Positions 48,641-59,837 of a DNA stretch of 64,000 bases are shown here, piece by piece (the stretch's first letter is position 1; each line of letters opens with the position of its first letter). A model generated the notes under the pieces. The model made no database searches. It saw only the letters and a program-made list of their open reading frames with translations, and was not told the origin of the DNA. This DNA is from Capsicum annuum (lineage: Eukaryota; Streptophyta; Magnoliopsida; Solanales; Solanaceae). Location: the NCBI RefSeq assembly GCF_002878395.1, contig NW_025892707.1, positions 57,498 to 121,497 of the forward strand, in the 5' to 3' direction. The translations under genes and the position numbers were made by a program.

Positions 48641-49020
48641 CACTACAATAGCAACAAGTCCTTGTCTATCGCTAATTAGCAACGGTTTGGCAATAAAATT
48701 GAACTTTTGTCACTAAATAAATGAAAATAAAATTAGTAGCAAAATTAGTGATGGATTAGCGACAAAAATTAAAATCTGTTGCCATATTTTTGTGGTAAGT
48801 ATTGGAGCATTTATTTTGGTAACAAAATTAGCGACATAAAAATGGGGGAAATTTTTTTGGCATGGTTGAGACAGAAATAGCAATGAAAATATTATCACTA
48901 GAATTATTTTACCATTTTAAAAAATATATTAGAAATTATTGTAATGGAAAAAAGCATTTTGAGGTATTTGTCCTTAAAATTTTCATAAATTATTAGCAAC
49001 AGATATAGAATCTATTGCTG
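48641..49020 (+). repeat. Element E left terminal and subterminal repeats
   Basis: The terminus is followed by repeats such as TAGCAACGGTTTGGCAA, GATGGATTAGCGACAAAAATT, ATTAGCGACATAA and TTAGCAACAGATA. Confidence 0.8.
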
Positions 49021-50790
49021 AATCTGTTACCCTACCAATTAAATATTAGGGCAAACTCTTTTATTTCACTTTGTTCCAACACTTAGGTATCCTCTGCCTC
49101 TTTCTAAAATAGACTCTCCTTTATCTCTTCTCTCAATTGAGAAAAGGAAATTGCTCATCTCAGTATACAAGGCTATGACACTCTCAATTTTGAATCTAAA
49201 TTAGAGGTACAATTCTAAATCTCGTAATGTGAGTTGTTTTTCCTCTTTCAAATTCTTAAGTTCCAAGTTAAAAGTCACTTGTAAATGCTAGGTTTAGGGT
49301 TATTTGAGCTCTTTCACTTAGGGTTGTTCAATTATTATATTAATAAATTTGATTAATCATTCTTTAATCAAAATAGGAGACATATTTTTCCTAAGAATTT
49401 CTATTTGTGGGGTTTTTGGTATTTTCTGTTGCATGTTCATTAATCTCAAATTTCTTCAACAAAATTTTTGTTTGTGTGGTTTAATTTTCACTTTTTTATG
49501 TACACTGATTATGTAAGATTGTACTTAGTGTGTTGCATGTTCAGAAAAGTAGAAAACATAGATTCATTTGGGTCATTTTTGTTTATTATTGATCTAATTT
49601 TTTGTAAACAGCAAAATATACTATGTTCCATGTTCCTCTGAAATTATGTAATTTTCATAATCATTTTCTCTTTTGTTGTGTAGATTGTTTCATATTTGTA
49701 AAGGATTGTTTCATGTTTGTAGAGGATTGTTTCATGTTTCTAGAGGATTACAGTATTTCCTTGAGTAATTGTTAATTGTGTAGATAGTTGAAATTGTGTA
49801 GACTATTCAAATTATGTAGACAATTATGTAGACTGTAACAATTGTGTAGACTATTTCATGTTTCTAGTGGATTATAGTAATATCTTAAGCAATTGTCAAT
49901 TGTGTTTTCTATAGTCATTTTTGATGATTTCTTGATTGCTATGATATACTGTCTATCAAAAATAACCTAGGAAGGTTTGCATACACTTTACCTTTCTGCA
50001 GATGCCATTTAGGGGATCACACTAGGTATATGTTGTTGTTATTTTTCTTAATCTGATGGTGTTGTTATGCTTTGTAGTTTTATAGAGACCCACTAAGGAT
50101 ACCAACAAGTGCCAGAATGTGACCTAGCAACCATTTGGTACTATAACATTCTCCCTTTTAAATGAGTTTAGATCAGTTTTTCATATGTTTCTATGTTTTT
50201 GTTTGTGTTCTTATGTATTCGTGAAATTGTCTCTATTTTTTTTACTTACCGATTGATTGAAAAGGAGCAACCATGAACATTCTGATGCCTACAGTTGAGG
50301 ATTTGTTTTTAATCTGATTCACCATTCAAATAAAATCAATTCATTTATTCTTAACTTTTGTGATGTAATTTTGTGTTATAGTTGTAAATTTTATTTGTTT
50401 TTTTTGCCAACAAAGTTGCAACTTATTTTTTGGTTTTGTTTAATGTTCAGATTTTGTGTATGTAGTTTGCTAAAATTTGATGTTCTAATCTTGTTGTCGG
50501 GAGCTTTTTCCTCATGCCTTATGATTGTAAAGTTAGAAGTTTTTGTTTTGTTTGTAATTAAACTTTTTGCTAACCCTTATTAAGAAGGACAATGAATGAT
50601 ATGTTCTATTTGTGATTTCTTATTTATTTAGTAAAAAGTGACTGATATATTCTATTTTCTTGTAAAAATAGAAAGATATATCCTAGTTTGTTAAGATGTT
50701 TAATTTGTTCTTCTCTTTAGTAATAATCCTGGATGTATGAATTATTAAAAAAATAAAACTCTAACTATGTTGTTTATATCAATATTAATA
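49021..50790. other. Element E 5' non-coding region
   Basis: A T-rich stretch sits between the left subterminal repeats and the transposase gene. A GTAGACTATT/TGTAGACAATT word is repeated around 49,785-49,860, and GATTGTTTCATGTTT around 49,685-49,740. It probably holds promoter and leader introns, but no definite element could be named. Confidence 0.5.
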
Positions 50791-50811
50791 GAAATATGAA
50801 TAATCTGGAGG

Positions 50812-53800
50812 GTGGATGGTGTATGATAGGTTTAATGGCCGAGGTGCTATAAACTCTATATTCATTACTGGTGTGAATAACTTTATCCAGTTTGCATGTT
50901 CTCAACAAAATTGTATGAATGGTAACAATATTAGATGTCCATGAAAGAAATATTATAACATTAAATACAAGGATATTGAAACTGTTAGATATCACCTTAT
51001 TCATGGTGGATTTGTTAAGGACTATTTTGTTTGTAAACATGAAGGGGAAAAAGATTTGATCGGTGAGGTTTCTTCCAGTTATGATTTGAACAATGGTGCT
51101 CAACTTGAATTGGGATATGATTATCCATATCGACAAATGATTTTGGATGCTGCTGGTCACAACTTTAACTATGGTTTGAGTTGGAAACCTTACAACAATA
51201 TTAAACATGGGTCATCTCATCCGTATGAACCTTCAATTGAAGATAAACATGAAACTTCAATAGAGGAGGAGCCTAATTTAGAGTGCTAAGAATTTAATGA
51301 TTTGTTGCACACTGCTAATGGAAAATTGTATCCCGATTCTTCCCTCTCTCAACTTATAGTAATCTCTCGAATATTAAATATTAAGATGGAGAATACTATG
51401 TCACAGAGGGGTTTTAACTAAATAATGAAATTGCTTAAAGAGGCTTTATCGGAAAATAACTATTGTTTGATAATAATTATCAGACTAAGAAGTTAGTATG
51501 TAGCTTAGGTTTACTGGTTGAAAAGATTGACTATTGTGAATTGAGATGTATGTTGTATTAGAAAGATGATGAATATCTTACCTATTGTAAATTTTATGGA
51601 AAATAGAGGTATAAGCATCGAGTTGGCTCTCGTAAGAAGAAATTGGCCCATTACAAAAGGATGTATTATTTTTCTTTGATTCCTAGATTGAAGAGATTAT
51701 ATGCATCCCATACTACAGTTGCTGACATAAGATAGCATCATGAATATATAAAAGAGGATGGCGTAATATGTTATCCATAAGACTCTGAAGCTTTGAAGAA
51801 CTTCAATGAAACTCATTCTTTTTTACCGATGAACCAAGAAATTTAAGGTTGGGGTTATGTACTGATAGTTTCCAGTCATTCACTCAATCTGGTAGAAAAT
51901 ATTCTTCATGGATAGTAAATTGCCACTCCATACAATTTACCTCCAAGGATGTGCATGAAAGAAGCTTATATATTCTTAACTATCATTGTTTCGGGGCCAA
52001 ACAATCCCAAACATAAAATTGATGTTTATCTATAGCCTTTAACAAAGGAATTGACCTTTTTATGAGAGACAGGTGTAGAAGAATTTGATATCTCCAAAAA
52101 CCAATTTCAATTGAGGGCATCTTTGATGTGGACAATCAGTGACTTTCTAATATATTCTATGTTATTAGGATAGAGTACTGCAGGTAAGTTTGCTTTTACT
52201 TAATGCATGGAGGAAACACAATTCTTTAGATTACAACATAGTCGAAAAACATCATGGTTTGACTGTCACAGAATGTTACTTAACCAATATCATCTATTTA
52301 GGAGAGATTGTAAAAACTTTCTTAAATCTCGGACTACCAAATGATCACCACCACCCTACAGAACCAGAGAAGAAATATTTAATCAAATTTGTGATTTAGG
52401 GATAAGAAAAGTAATAGAGTTAGATGTATAAGAAACTAATCAAATAATATGTAGTTCTTGTGGATGGAAAAAGAAAAGCATCTTTTGCGATTTTCCTCAT
52501 TGGAGTTCTAACATGATTCAACATAACCTCGATGTCATGCATATTGAGAAAAACTTCTTTGATAATGTATTTAATATATGCTCAATATTGATAAGAAAGC
52601 TAAAGACAATCCACAAGCTCGTCTAGCTATGGTCAATTATTGTGATCAACCTCAGTTGGCAAAAGATGCTTCTACAAAATATTCCAAAGCTGTATATACA
52701 ATAGATAAGAAAGCAAGCACTATCTTGTTCAATTAAGTGAAAGGCTCAAAATTTCCAGATGGATATGTTTCAAATTTGGGTAGATGTCAAGACACAATTG
52801 CAAAAAGGTTATTTGGCAAGAAAAGTCATGATTGTCATGTGTTCATGCAACGATTGATACCTATTTTTTCATGAAGTACTTCTAAGTAATGTATGGCAGG
52901 CACTTACAGAATTGTGCTTATTCTTTAATGATCTTACATCGACTACTCTTTGAGTGGATGACATGGAGATATTACAAGTAGATATTCCACAGATCTTGAG
53001 CAAGTTAGAATGCATATTTCCTCTTGGATTCTTTGACTCAATGAAATATTTTCCTATTTACCTTTCATATAAAGAAAAGATTGTTAGAACTGTACAATAT
53101 CGATAGAAGTATCCTTTTGAGAGGTAATGCAAAACGTTATGTTGAACTTGTGACAATTATGTTATTATTAACTTTTTCAATATGATGGTTTATCCATTTA
53201 TCTATTTAGGTATCTTGGAACTCTTAAAAGAATGATTGGGAATAAATCAAGTATTGAGGGTTCCATATGTGAAGCATACTTTATGACAGAGTCAACACTA
53301 TTGTTTTCTCATTATTTTGAACCACATGTCATGACACACAATCATAATATGGATCATAATGATGATGTTGGTATTCTTGAAGATCTTGAAGTAAATTTGT
53401 CAATATTCAACTATTTTGGTCGATTATGGGGAGAATAAAAAAAGAGGAATTTAACTCTTGAAGAAATCAAGGCTGCCCAAACTTACATTTTACTAAATTA
53501 TGAAAAGGTTGAGCCATTTGTGAGGTAACAAAGTTAGTTGTATCAACTTAATTTTATAAGCATATTCATATATCATGAATTGAAATTGAACTTATGTTCT
53601 TTCAATGAAGTATGTTTGTGCAACGTTTGCAAGAAGAATTTCCAAATGTCTCTCAAGATTAAATAAATGAGAGCCTTGAAGCAAATTTCTCTATATGGTT
53701 CAAGGAATATGTAAGGCTTTAAAAATTATTATCTTCTATACAATTATGCTCTTAAATTGACTTATGAAATTGAACTAAATTTTATAATCTTCTAGATAGG

Positions 53801-54540
53801 TCCGACTCAATCAAATTGAGAATAAATTCCTACGTAGTCTTGCTCGTGTACCATTGGTAGACGCTACATCTCATTCAGTGTATTATGTTAATGGGTACAA
53901 GTTTCATACAGATTTTCATGGTAGTGAAAGAACAATAATGAACAGTGGAGTTTGTGTCTCAGATCCAAATTTCAATGATTTCTATGGGCGGATGAAAGAG
54001 ATTATAGAAGTGAAATACCGTGAAGCACCTTCAAAGCGACCTGTACTATTCAAATATGAATGGTTTGACCTAACTATGGATGTTGGTGTTAAAAAGCATA
54101 TTCATTATAAATTTTTTGATACTAACCATCTTCTGCGATATAAAAAATATGAACCTTTTATTCTGGAAGTACAAGAAATTCAAGTGTGTTATGTGTATTA
54201 TCCTACCAAGAAAAAGGAAAAGTGATTGGCCAGCTGTATTGAAGATCAAATCTCGAAATGTTTTTGAATTACTCAGTGAGACAGCTGCAGAACTGAATAT
54301 TCCATTTCAAGTTAAAGAAGTTCAATTCTATGAGATAGACATGTATGTTGCCACATATGAATGTATATAATTACATGATCCGAATAGTGGCTTAGTTGAA
54401 AGCGAAAAACTCATTGATGGTGGTTTATTGCAGGAGTATCATGAGATCCAAGAGGATTCTACAAAAGAAGAGTATGAAACTAAGGAAACTAAGGATGATG
54501 CAGAGGAATATTTTGAAGAAGATACAGATAGTGATTAGTG
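50812..54540 (+). pseudogene. Element E TNP2-type transposase gene, broken
   Basis: Domain order is as in plant CACTA transposases. Transposase-associated domain, 50,812-51,070: WMVYDRFNGRGAINS, FIQFACSQQ, YHLIHGGFVKDYFVC. Tnp2 (Transposase_21), about 51,700-52,900: RNLRLGLCTDSF, PYNLPPRMCMKEAYI, FQLRASLMWTISDF, STAGK. DUF4218, about 52,970-53,440: LECIFPLGFFDSM, RYLGTLKRMIGNKSSIEGSI. DUF4216, 53,850-54,370: YYVNGYKFHTDFHGS, FKYEWFDLTMDVGV, HHLL-like and VCYVYYP, then an acidic end at 54,537. A GT-AG intron at 53,124-53,209 joins FER to YLGTL. Stops and frameshifts (for example near 54,218) are frequent. The intact enzyme cuts and moves the element by binding its ends. Confidence 0.88.
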
Positions 54541-55026
54541 CTTGATAAAAAGCATGCAATTGTATCTTAATTTTATTTTATGAGCTGTAATTTTGTTGAA
54601 CTGGTATTATTTTCTTTGTCTCTACTTTTTGTTAACTCCAAACTTGTTTCTACAACTACTTTTAGGCTCTGCTTGTCTATTTTTGACTCTTTTATTTCTC
54701 ATCCATTCTTGTAGGCTACAAAAGTGCTTTCTTTTTGCTTTTTGTACAAGTTTTCTGTAAAGATGAGAAATTGATGTTCAAAAGTAGATTATATACCATC
54801 TATGATTCCTACCCTAAGTTGTTGTGAGTATTTTATAATTAGATAGGATCTAGTATACAAATTTATCACAGATTTGGCTGGTCTAAAATGTAAAAGATTA
54901 GCTTTTCGTTTTTGGATCATATTTGTGCCTTTACATTTTTTGATACCTTATTTATATATTGATGTCTGGTTCTCTTAGTATTATTCAGTTTGCATCATAT
55001 TTTCACTTAACTAATACATTTTTTAT

Positions 55027-55400
55027 AGATATAGCTTGAGGTAGAGGTAGAGGTCTCGAAAGCACAGGGCATGTAGGCAAGTCTACAGTTAGGAGTAATC
55101 CTAATATTACTGCAAATATAACTACATTCCCGCTCCTACTACCATTTATCTTGAAGTTGGTGTTAGTCCTCAAGATGGTGGAATAGGTGGTGAAGATGAT
55201 ATAAATCAAGTTCAGCCATTGATTCCTCAAATTACACCAATGGTTCAAACTTTTGGTGATGGTAGTAACTCTACAACACCTGAGTCATCTCCCACTACTC
55301 TAAATTAGATCAACACAATAGCCGAAGGTACATCTACTCTAAGGAACCAAATAAGTGAGGGTCTTCACCAATTGAATTCATCCTTGAAAATGGATAAATA
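55027..55400 (+). repeat. Extra copy of the first exon of the downstream gene
   Basis: The text (TRG-like) GRGRGLESTGHVGKS, VRSNPNITANIT, a GVSPQDGG stretch and STTPESSPTTLN parallels the exon at 55,948: RGRGRIGLVGNSVARS, IPVLTVNMP, SPQAAGG, IIPESSPTTPNQ. It starts after the same ATAxATATxxCTxGAGGT word. It is a tandem duplication with independent decay. Confidence 0.75.
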
Positions 55401-55538
55401 TAATAATTAAGTTGTAAAGAACAAATTGTACACTATCTCTGGTTGATTTCTAAAAGTATCTCAGGTTGCCTTTTGTGGACTTCGTCTTTAAAAATGAATG
55501 AATGAAATCAATTATGGTACACATACATAGATACATAC

Positions 55539-55540
<2 letters not shown>

Positions 55541-55587
<47 letters not shown>
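55541..55587. repeat. (AT)n microsatellite
   Basis: A pure AT/TA run of more than 40 bases, preceded by an ACATACATAGATACATACAT stretch. Confidence 0.95.
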
Positions 55588-55589
<2 letters not shown>

Positions 55590-55698
55590 TTGATGATTTG
55601 TTATTGGTTCTTGATTTGAGAGGAGTTCTTATGGACAAAATTACAATGGAAGTATTTTGTAGTATTTTGGTGGTTCTGTTGGTGGTTCTTGTTGTGAA

Positions 55699-55888
55699 TA
55701 TTTTGTAGGATTCCAGTATTACATGGGATTCTAGAAGTACAACGTTGAATATAATTGTGAGTATTTTGCAGGATTCTAGTATTACATGGTCTTCCAGAAT
55801 TACAATGTTGTATGTTGTTGGGAGGTATTTTGTAGGATTCCAGTGTTACACAGGATTCCAGAATTACAATATTATATGTTGTTGTGAG
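55699..55888 (+). repeat. Minisatellite, three units of 63-64 bp
   Basis: Units start TATTTTGTAGGATTCCAG at 55,699, 55,762 and 55,826. Each has a second GGATTCxAGAA word followed by TACAA. Confidence 0.85.
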
Positions 55889-55947
55889 CTCTTGTGCATG
55901 ATTTGCATCTTATTTCCACTTTAACTAGCACAGTTATTTTAATATCT

Positions 55948-58066
55948 ATGACTCGAGGTCGAGGAAGAATAGGGCTTGTAGGCAACTCAGTAGCCAGGAG
56001 TATTCCTGTTCTTACTGTAAATATGCCTACTATTCCCTCTCCTACTATTAGTCCTCAAGCAGCTGGTGGCATGTGTGGTCCAACTTGTAATCATGGTAGT
56101 AACCCTATAATACCTGAATCATCTCCCACTACTCCAAATCAGAGCAACCCAACTATTGTAGGTATGTCTTTACAAACTAACCAAGTAGGTTAGGGTGTAT
56201 CTCCTCTCAACACAAATTGAGAAGGTAATTCTAATTGGAGCCATTTGCGGACCCTTGTTACTATAACTTCTGTAGGGTAAGTATATTTTTTCTATTATTA
56301 TTATATATTATTTTTTATTTATGATAGACCTCTGAATAATGACTTCACATTGATACAGATTACAACCTTCTAAAGCATGCTCCATTAGAATACACAAGTC
56401 TTTCAAAAGTGAACTTGATCACAATCGAATCAACTGGAAAGGTGTCTCATTTGATATGAAAGATGGGTAGTTTAGGTAATTCAAGGTATACATCTTCATC
56501 ATAATTGAATTTTTAATGTGTATTCACTTTTATAAATAAAATATTAATATGCTACTTTGGAAATTTATTTTAGAAACACTTCTATTGGCATTCTTCCATT
56601 AGTGATGCTGCAATAAAGAAACAGTGGTAGATTAAGGCAACAACTATGTATAGAAATTTCATTGCTAAAACCAAAGAAAAAGGGATTAGGCATGATTTTG
56701 TACATGAAGTTTTCTTGGAAAGCTAGCAGCGACTTTAGGCAGGTCCTAAGTGTGTTGAAAAGTCAAAAATAAATATGTAGAATCGTTATGGTGGTGAAGA
56801 AGTCATTGCTGGAACTAACACGGGAGGATCTATCTCAATTGAAGAGTACCGAAAGAGACTTGTAAGTATATCTTTCAAGTAGCACCCCCAATTTCTTTCA
56901 ATAGGAATCTTTTAGCTTGTTTCATAGTCCTTAATCTCTCTATAGTGGTAGGAAATGTGATTAGCATTATAGCAAGTGCTAGTATTATATTGACATTGAG
57001 TTTGAAGTATATTTATCCTTGTGTGGTGGGTGTTGCTTCTCTCATGTATTGCATGACAATCTGGTGGCTGCTTCTCTCATGTATTGACATTGAGTTTGAA
57101 GTTGATTTATCCAAATTGACATTGTGGCTGCTAATATTGTGACAACTTTTAAAAAATATTTCCCGTGTATTAGTTTTTTATATGAAAATAGTATACAGGT
57201 GTTAGGATGAAATTTCTCTACTGTTTTTGTGAAAATGGTATGTATGCATTTCCCATATTTTGCTGCCCATATGAAAATTTCCCTACTATTTTTATGAAAA
57301 TAGTAGTGATGCATTTCCCACATTGTGCTGCCCATGCACATGCATCTCCTACATTGTCCACTGTATGCAACCGTGTTGATTCCTTCCCCTTTTATTAGCT
57401 GCTGATGTAGTTGTATTGAAAGTTTAAAATAGTGAGTTACACTTTATTATGTGAAAAGAATGGTCCAACAGTTTTGTTTTTGTACAATGCTCAACACTTC
57501 TTTTTATAGGCTACTAAAATGGGCCGAGATCCAACACAAAGTGAGTTACATTTACATGTGCACACACATGGTCATGATGTAAAATCTTTCATTGATGAAC
57601 GTTCCCAAATCGTCCATGTAAGACTAAATCCTAATATAGTAGTTAACTTAATTCTTGTTTTCTTAGCTTAAAGTAGTTTTTAGTATCTAATAAATTTTAA
57701 GTACAATTTGTTATAATTTCACTTCCTCTATTATAGGAAAGATATGAAGAAATATTACTAGAAGAAATATTATCAAAATATGATATTGATAAATTTGAAT
57801 CATATTATCAAGCTACCGGGGGAGAAAGAAGCAAAGAGTATTTGGTCTTGGATCTGAAGCAAAAGGCTACTACGAGTAAGCTCTTTTATGGAAAGACTTC
57901 ATCTTCAGCTTCTTTTTGTGGAAATACTTCATCTTCAGCTTCTCATGAATCTGAACCAGCTGGAGATTTGGATTTGGATGAGTTTGTGAAGCTATTGATT
58001 CCTACACTTAAAAACTAGTTTATTCCTATTGTCATTGAGGAGGTACAGAAGTAGATTTCTTCATGA
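55948..58066 (+). pseudogene. Element E second gene, Transposase_24 (Ptta/En-Spm) type, five exons
   Basis: Exon 1 (55,948-56,276) opens MTRGRGRIGLVGNS and is proline/serine rich. Exon 2 (56,359-56,485) encodes SIRIHKSFKSELDHNRINWK. Exon 3 (56,574-56,861) has HFYWHSSISDAAIKKQW, KTKEKGIRHDFVHEV, NRYGGEEVIAGTNTGGSI and EEYRKRL, matching the plant En/Spm-associated Transposase_24 family. Exon 4 (57,510-57,617) has MGRDPTQSELHLHVHTH and IDERSQIVH. Exon 5 (57,737-58,066) has RYEEILLEEILSKY and a serine-rich, acidic end. All junctions show GT at the start and AG at the end of introns. In-frame stops occur in exons 1, 2, 3 and 5, so it is dead. The family's molecular role is not settled; in CACTA elements the second gene often encodes an end-binding helper. 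Confidence 0.8.
57209..57336 (+). repeat. Two-unit 64-bp tandem repeat in an intron
   Basis: Units start GAAATTTCTCTACT and GAAAATTTCCCTACT, each followed by TATTTTxGTGAAAAT-like text and GCATTTCCCA...TGCTGCCCAT. It lies within the third intron of the second CACTA gene. Confidence 0.8.
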
Positions 58067-58519
58067 TCAGTTGTGACAACTCGGGCTACTACTTTTGATG
58101 ATCTTGATCCCTTAGATGATGATTGGAATCTGACTATCAGTTCATTGGTTTTTAATGGTCTATTTTGTTGAAATGTTTAGAATTGTGCAATAACAATATA
58201 CACTTTATGGATGTGGGTTCTTTTAAGAATAGTTGATAAATATTTGGTATTGTGGATGTTTTGGACATTATTATGTGTTTAGTATTGTGGATGATGTGAG
58301 TTCTTTTAAGGATAGTTGATAGATGTTTAGTACTATGGATATTTTGAACGTAATTATGTGTTTAGTTTTTTCTATGTTTGCTATTGTGGATGTTTAGATT
58401 TTGCTATCTATATATTTAGGTTCTTTTATATGAATGTTGGATATTTTAAGAATTTTATAATATGCTTTTAATATGATTCAACAGGGTGTATTTAAAATAT
58501 AAATTAAAAAGGTTTTGCA

Positions 58520-59025
58520 AGAAAACTAATGACGACAGATTTAGCGATAAATTTCATCATTGCAAAAGAAAAAGGTTTGCGACTGATTGAGGAAACTTAT
58601 TTTTTGTCGTCAAAACTGGGCCTAAATAACAAAATTTATTGCAACGGATTGAGAAAAATTATCTTTTGTCACAAAAATTTGTGACTAAAAAACAAAATTT
58701 ATAGAGACGGACTAGCAAAGAAAAATTTGGTTACAAAATAATTAAAATGAAGAAATACATTATGAAATTAGTAACGACATTCATAAATATAACAACAAAA
58801 ATATTCATTGCTACAAATGGCAATGGATAAAGTTCATCGCTATGACGTTGCAAAATTAGCAACGAATTTAATTTTTTCCATTGCTAAGAGGTTAGCAATG
58901 AGCAAACTATCAACGACATATATTTTGCCGTTGATCCGTTTCTAAACCAATATAGTGATGGTTAAATGTTGATTACCAATGTATTTTGTCTGTTGCTAAA
59001 CACTGTTTGGTTTTTTGCTGAAATG
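58520..59025 (+). repeat. Element E right subterminal repeats and terminus
   Basis: Repeats such as GCAACGGATTGAG, GCGACTGATTGAG, GACGGACTAGCAAAG, TTAGCAACGAATTTAAT and TTGCCGTTGATCCG run inwards from the decayed right terminus. An inner CACTATATTGGTTTAG word (minus strand, from 58,957) resembles a second terminus. Confidence 0.75.
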
Positions 59026-59837
59026 CAATGACTTCAAAAGACAACTTAAACCATGCAAATATCTACATTCAAAATCAAGTTTATGAAATGGGTTGAGGTT
59101 AACGCCATTATCAATAAAAAATTCCATCAATTTAGGGAAAGCCATGTCCCCCATTCCAACTAATAAAATAATGCACCAATTAAGTCCCAAAACCATCAAT
59201 TAAAGTATAAATAATCTACCTCAAATTTGGGACGAGTAATTCAAGTAAATCCAATTAAAATCCTTCAACCCAATTTCGAGCTTAAAATTTAAACCACATA
59301 AATATTCAATAATAATTCACCAATGAAAAATTTAAGTTAAGGAAAGAGAAAAATTCCTGAAATATCAAAGAATTTGAAGAGAAATTGAAGTTTAGAGCTT
59401 AAATGGTGAATCCTTTGTAAAACCTATGAATTTTCTAGGGTATAGAGTTAAAGAGAAAAGGATAGTGTTTTATCTATGATAAGTGAAGAAAAAGGGTCAC
59501 TTTTGTGTAATAAAGTCGTTTAAGGGGTAAAAAGATCAAAATCCCCTCACCCCAAGTGAAAAAAATAAAACTGGATGAATTTAATATAGCGGTATGGTAT
59601 CGCAGAGCTTAGCCTCCATGCCACTCCCTTATCGTAGAGACTAACCTCCATGGCACACTACTTTGAAAAGGCTTACTCCCTCGGGGTCCCAAAATGACCG
59701 AAAACACCTTCTAAAAATTCAAAAACTTTCCCAAAATACCCTTTTAAAAACTCTTATTATAATTCAAGTCAAAAATTGACATTGTGCATGCGGGAGGGTT
59801 AAATATAAATTCGTTGAAATTTTAAAGGGGTTTCACA
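59026..59837 (-). repeat. Element D 5' LTR, right arm
   Basis: It resumes with TGACTTCAAAAGACAACTTAA, collinear with 42,035-42,582 plus the segment lost there, and ends GGGGTTTCACA before the target duplication AATAC. Confidence 0.87.

Larger units (their letters stand above)
48641..59025 (+). mobile_element. Element E: CACTA (En/Spm) DNA transposon
   Basis: The left terminus is CACTACAATAGCAACAAG. The right terminus, read inward on the minus strand, is CATTTCAGCAAAAAACC, a decayed CACTACA end. The 3-bp target duplication is CAA (48,637-48,639 and 59,026-59,028), with one extra A at 48,640. Removing E restores the text of the other D LTR (ATGCAATG...TTCAAAAG). Subterminal zones at 48,650-49,020 and 58,520-58,990 hold many variants of AGCAACGGATT/TTAGCGACAAA in both orientations, the expected transposase-binding arrays. 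Two gene remnants lie inside: a TNP2-type transposase (50,800-54,540) and a Transposase_24-type gene (55,948-58,066). Confidence 0.88.
40957..59837 (-). mobile_element. Element D: gypsy LTR retrotransposon, minus strand, interrupted by CACTA element E
   Basis: The left (3') LTR is 40,957-42,582. Gag-pol reads from about 47,344 down to 42,664. The right (5') LTR is 47,557-48,640 plus 59,026-59,837. The exact target duplication is AATAC (40,952-40,956 and 59,838-59,842). The polypurine tract is seen on the minus strand at 42,584-42,595 beside the 3' LTR. All domains from gag to integrase tail are present, with many stops. Compared with the right LTR, the left LTR lacks about 250 bases near 42,530. 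Confidence 0.88.

Noticed and set aside
50774..51208. Open stretch of 144 codons on the minus strand in the CACTA element
   Set aside because: It is the antisense of the Transposase-associated domain, which is well matched on the plus strand.
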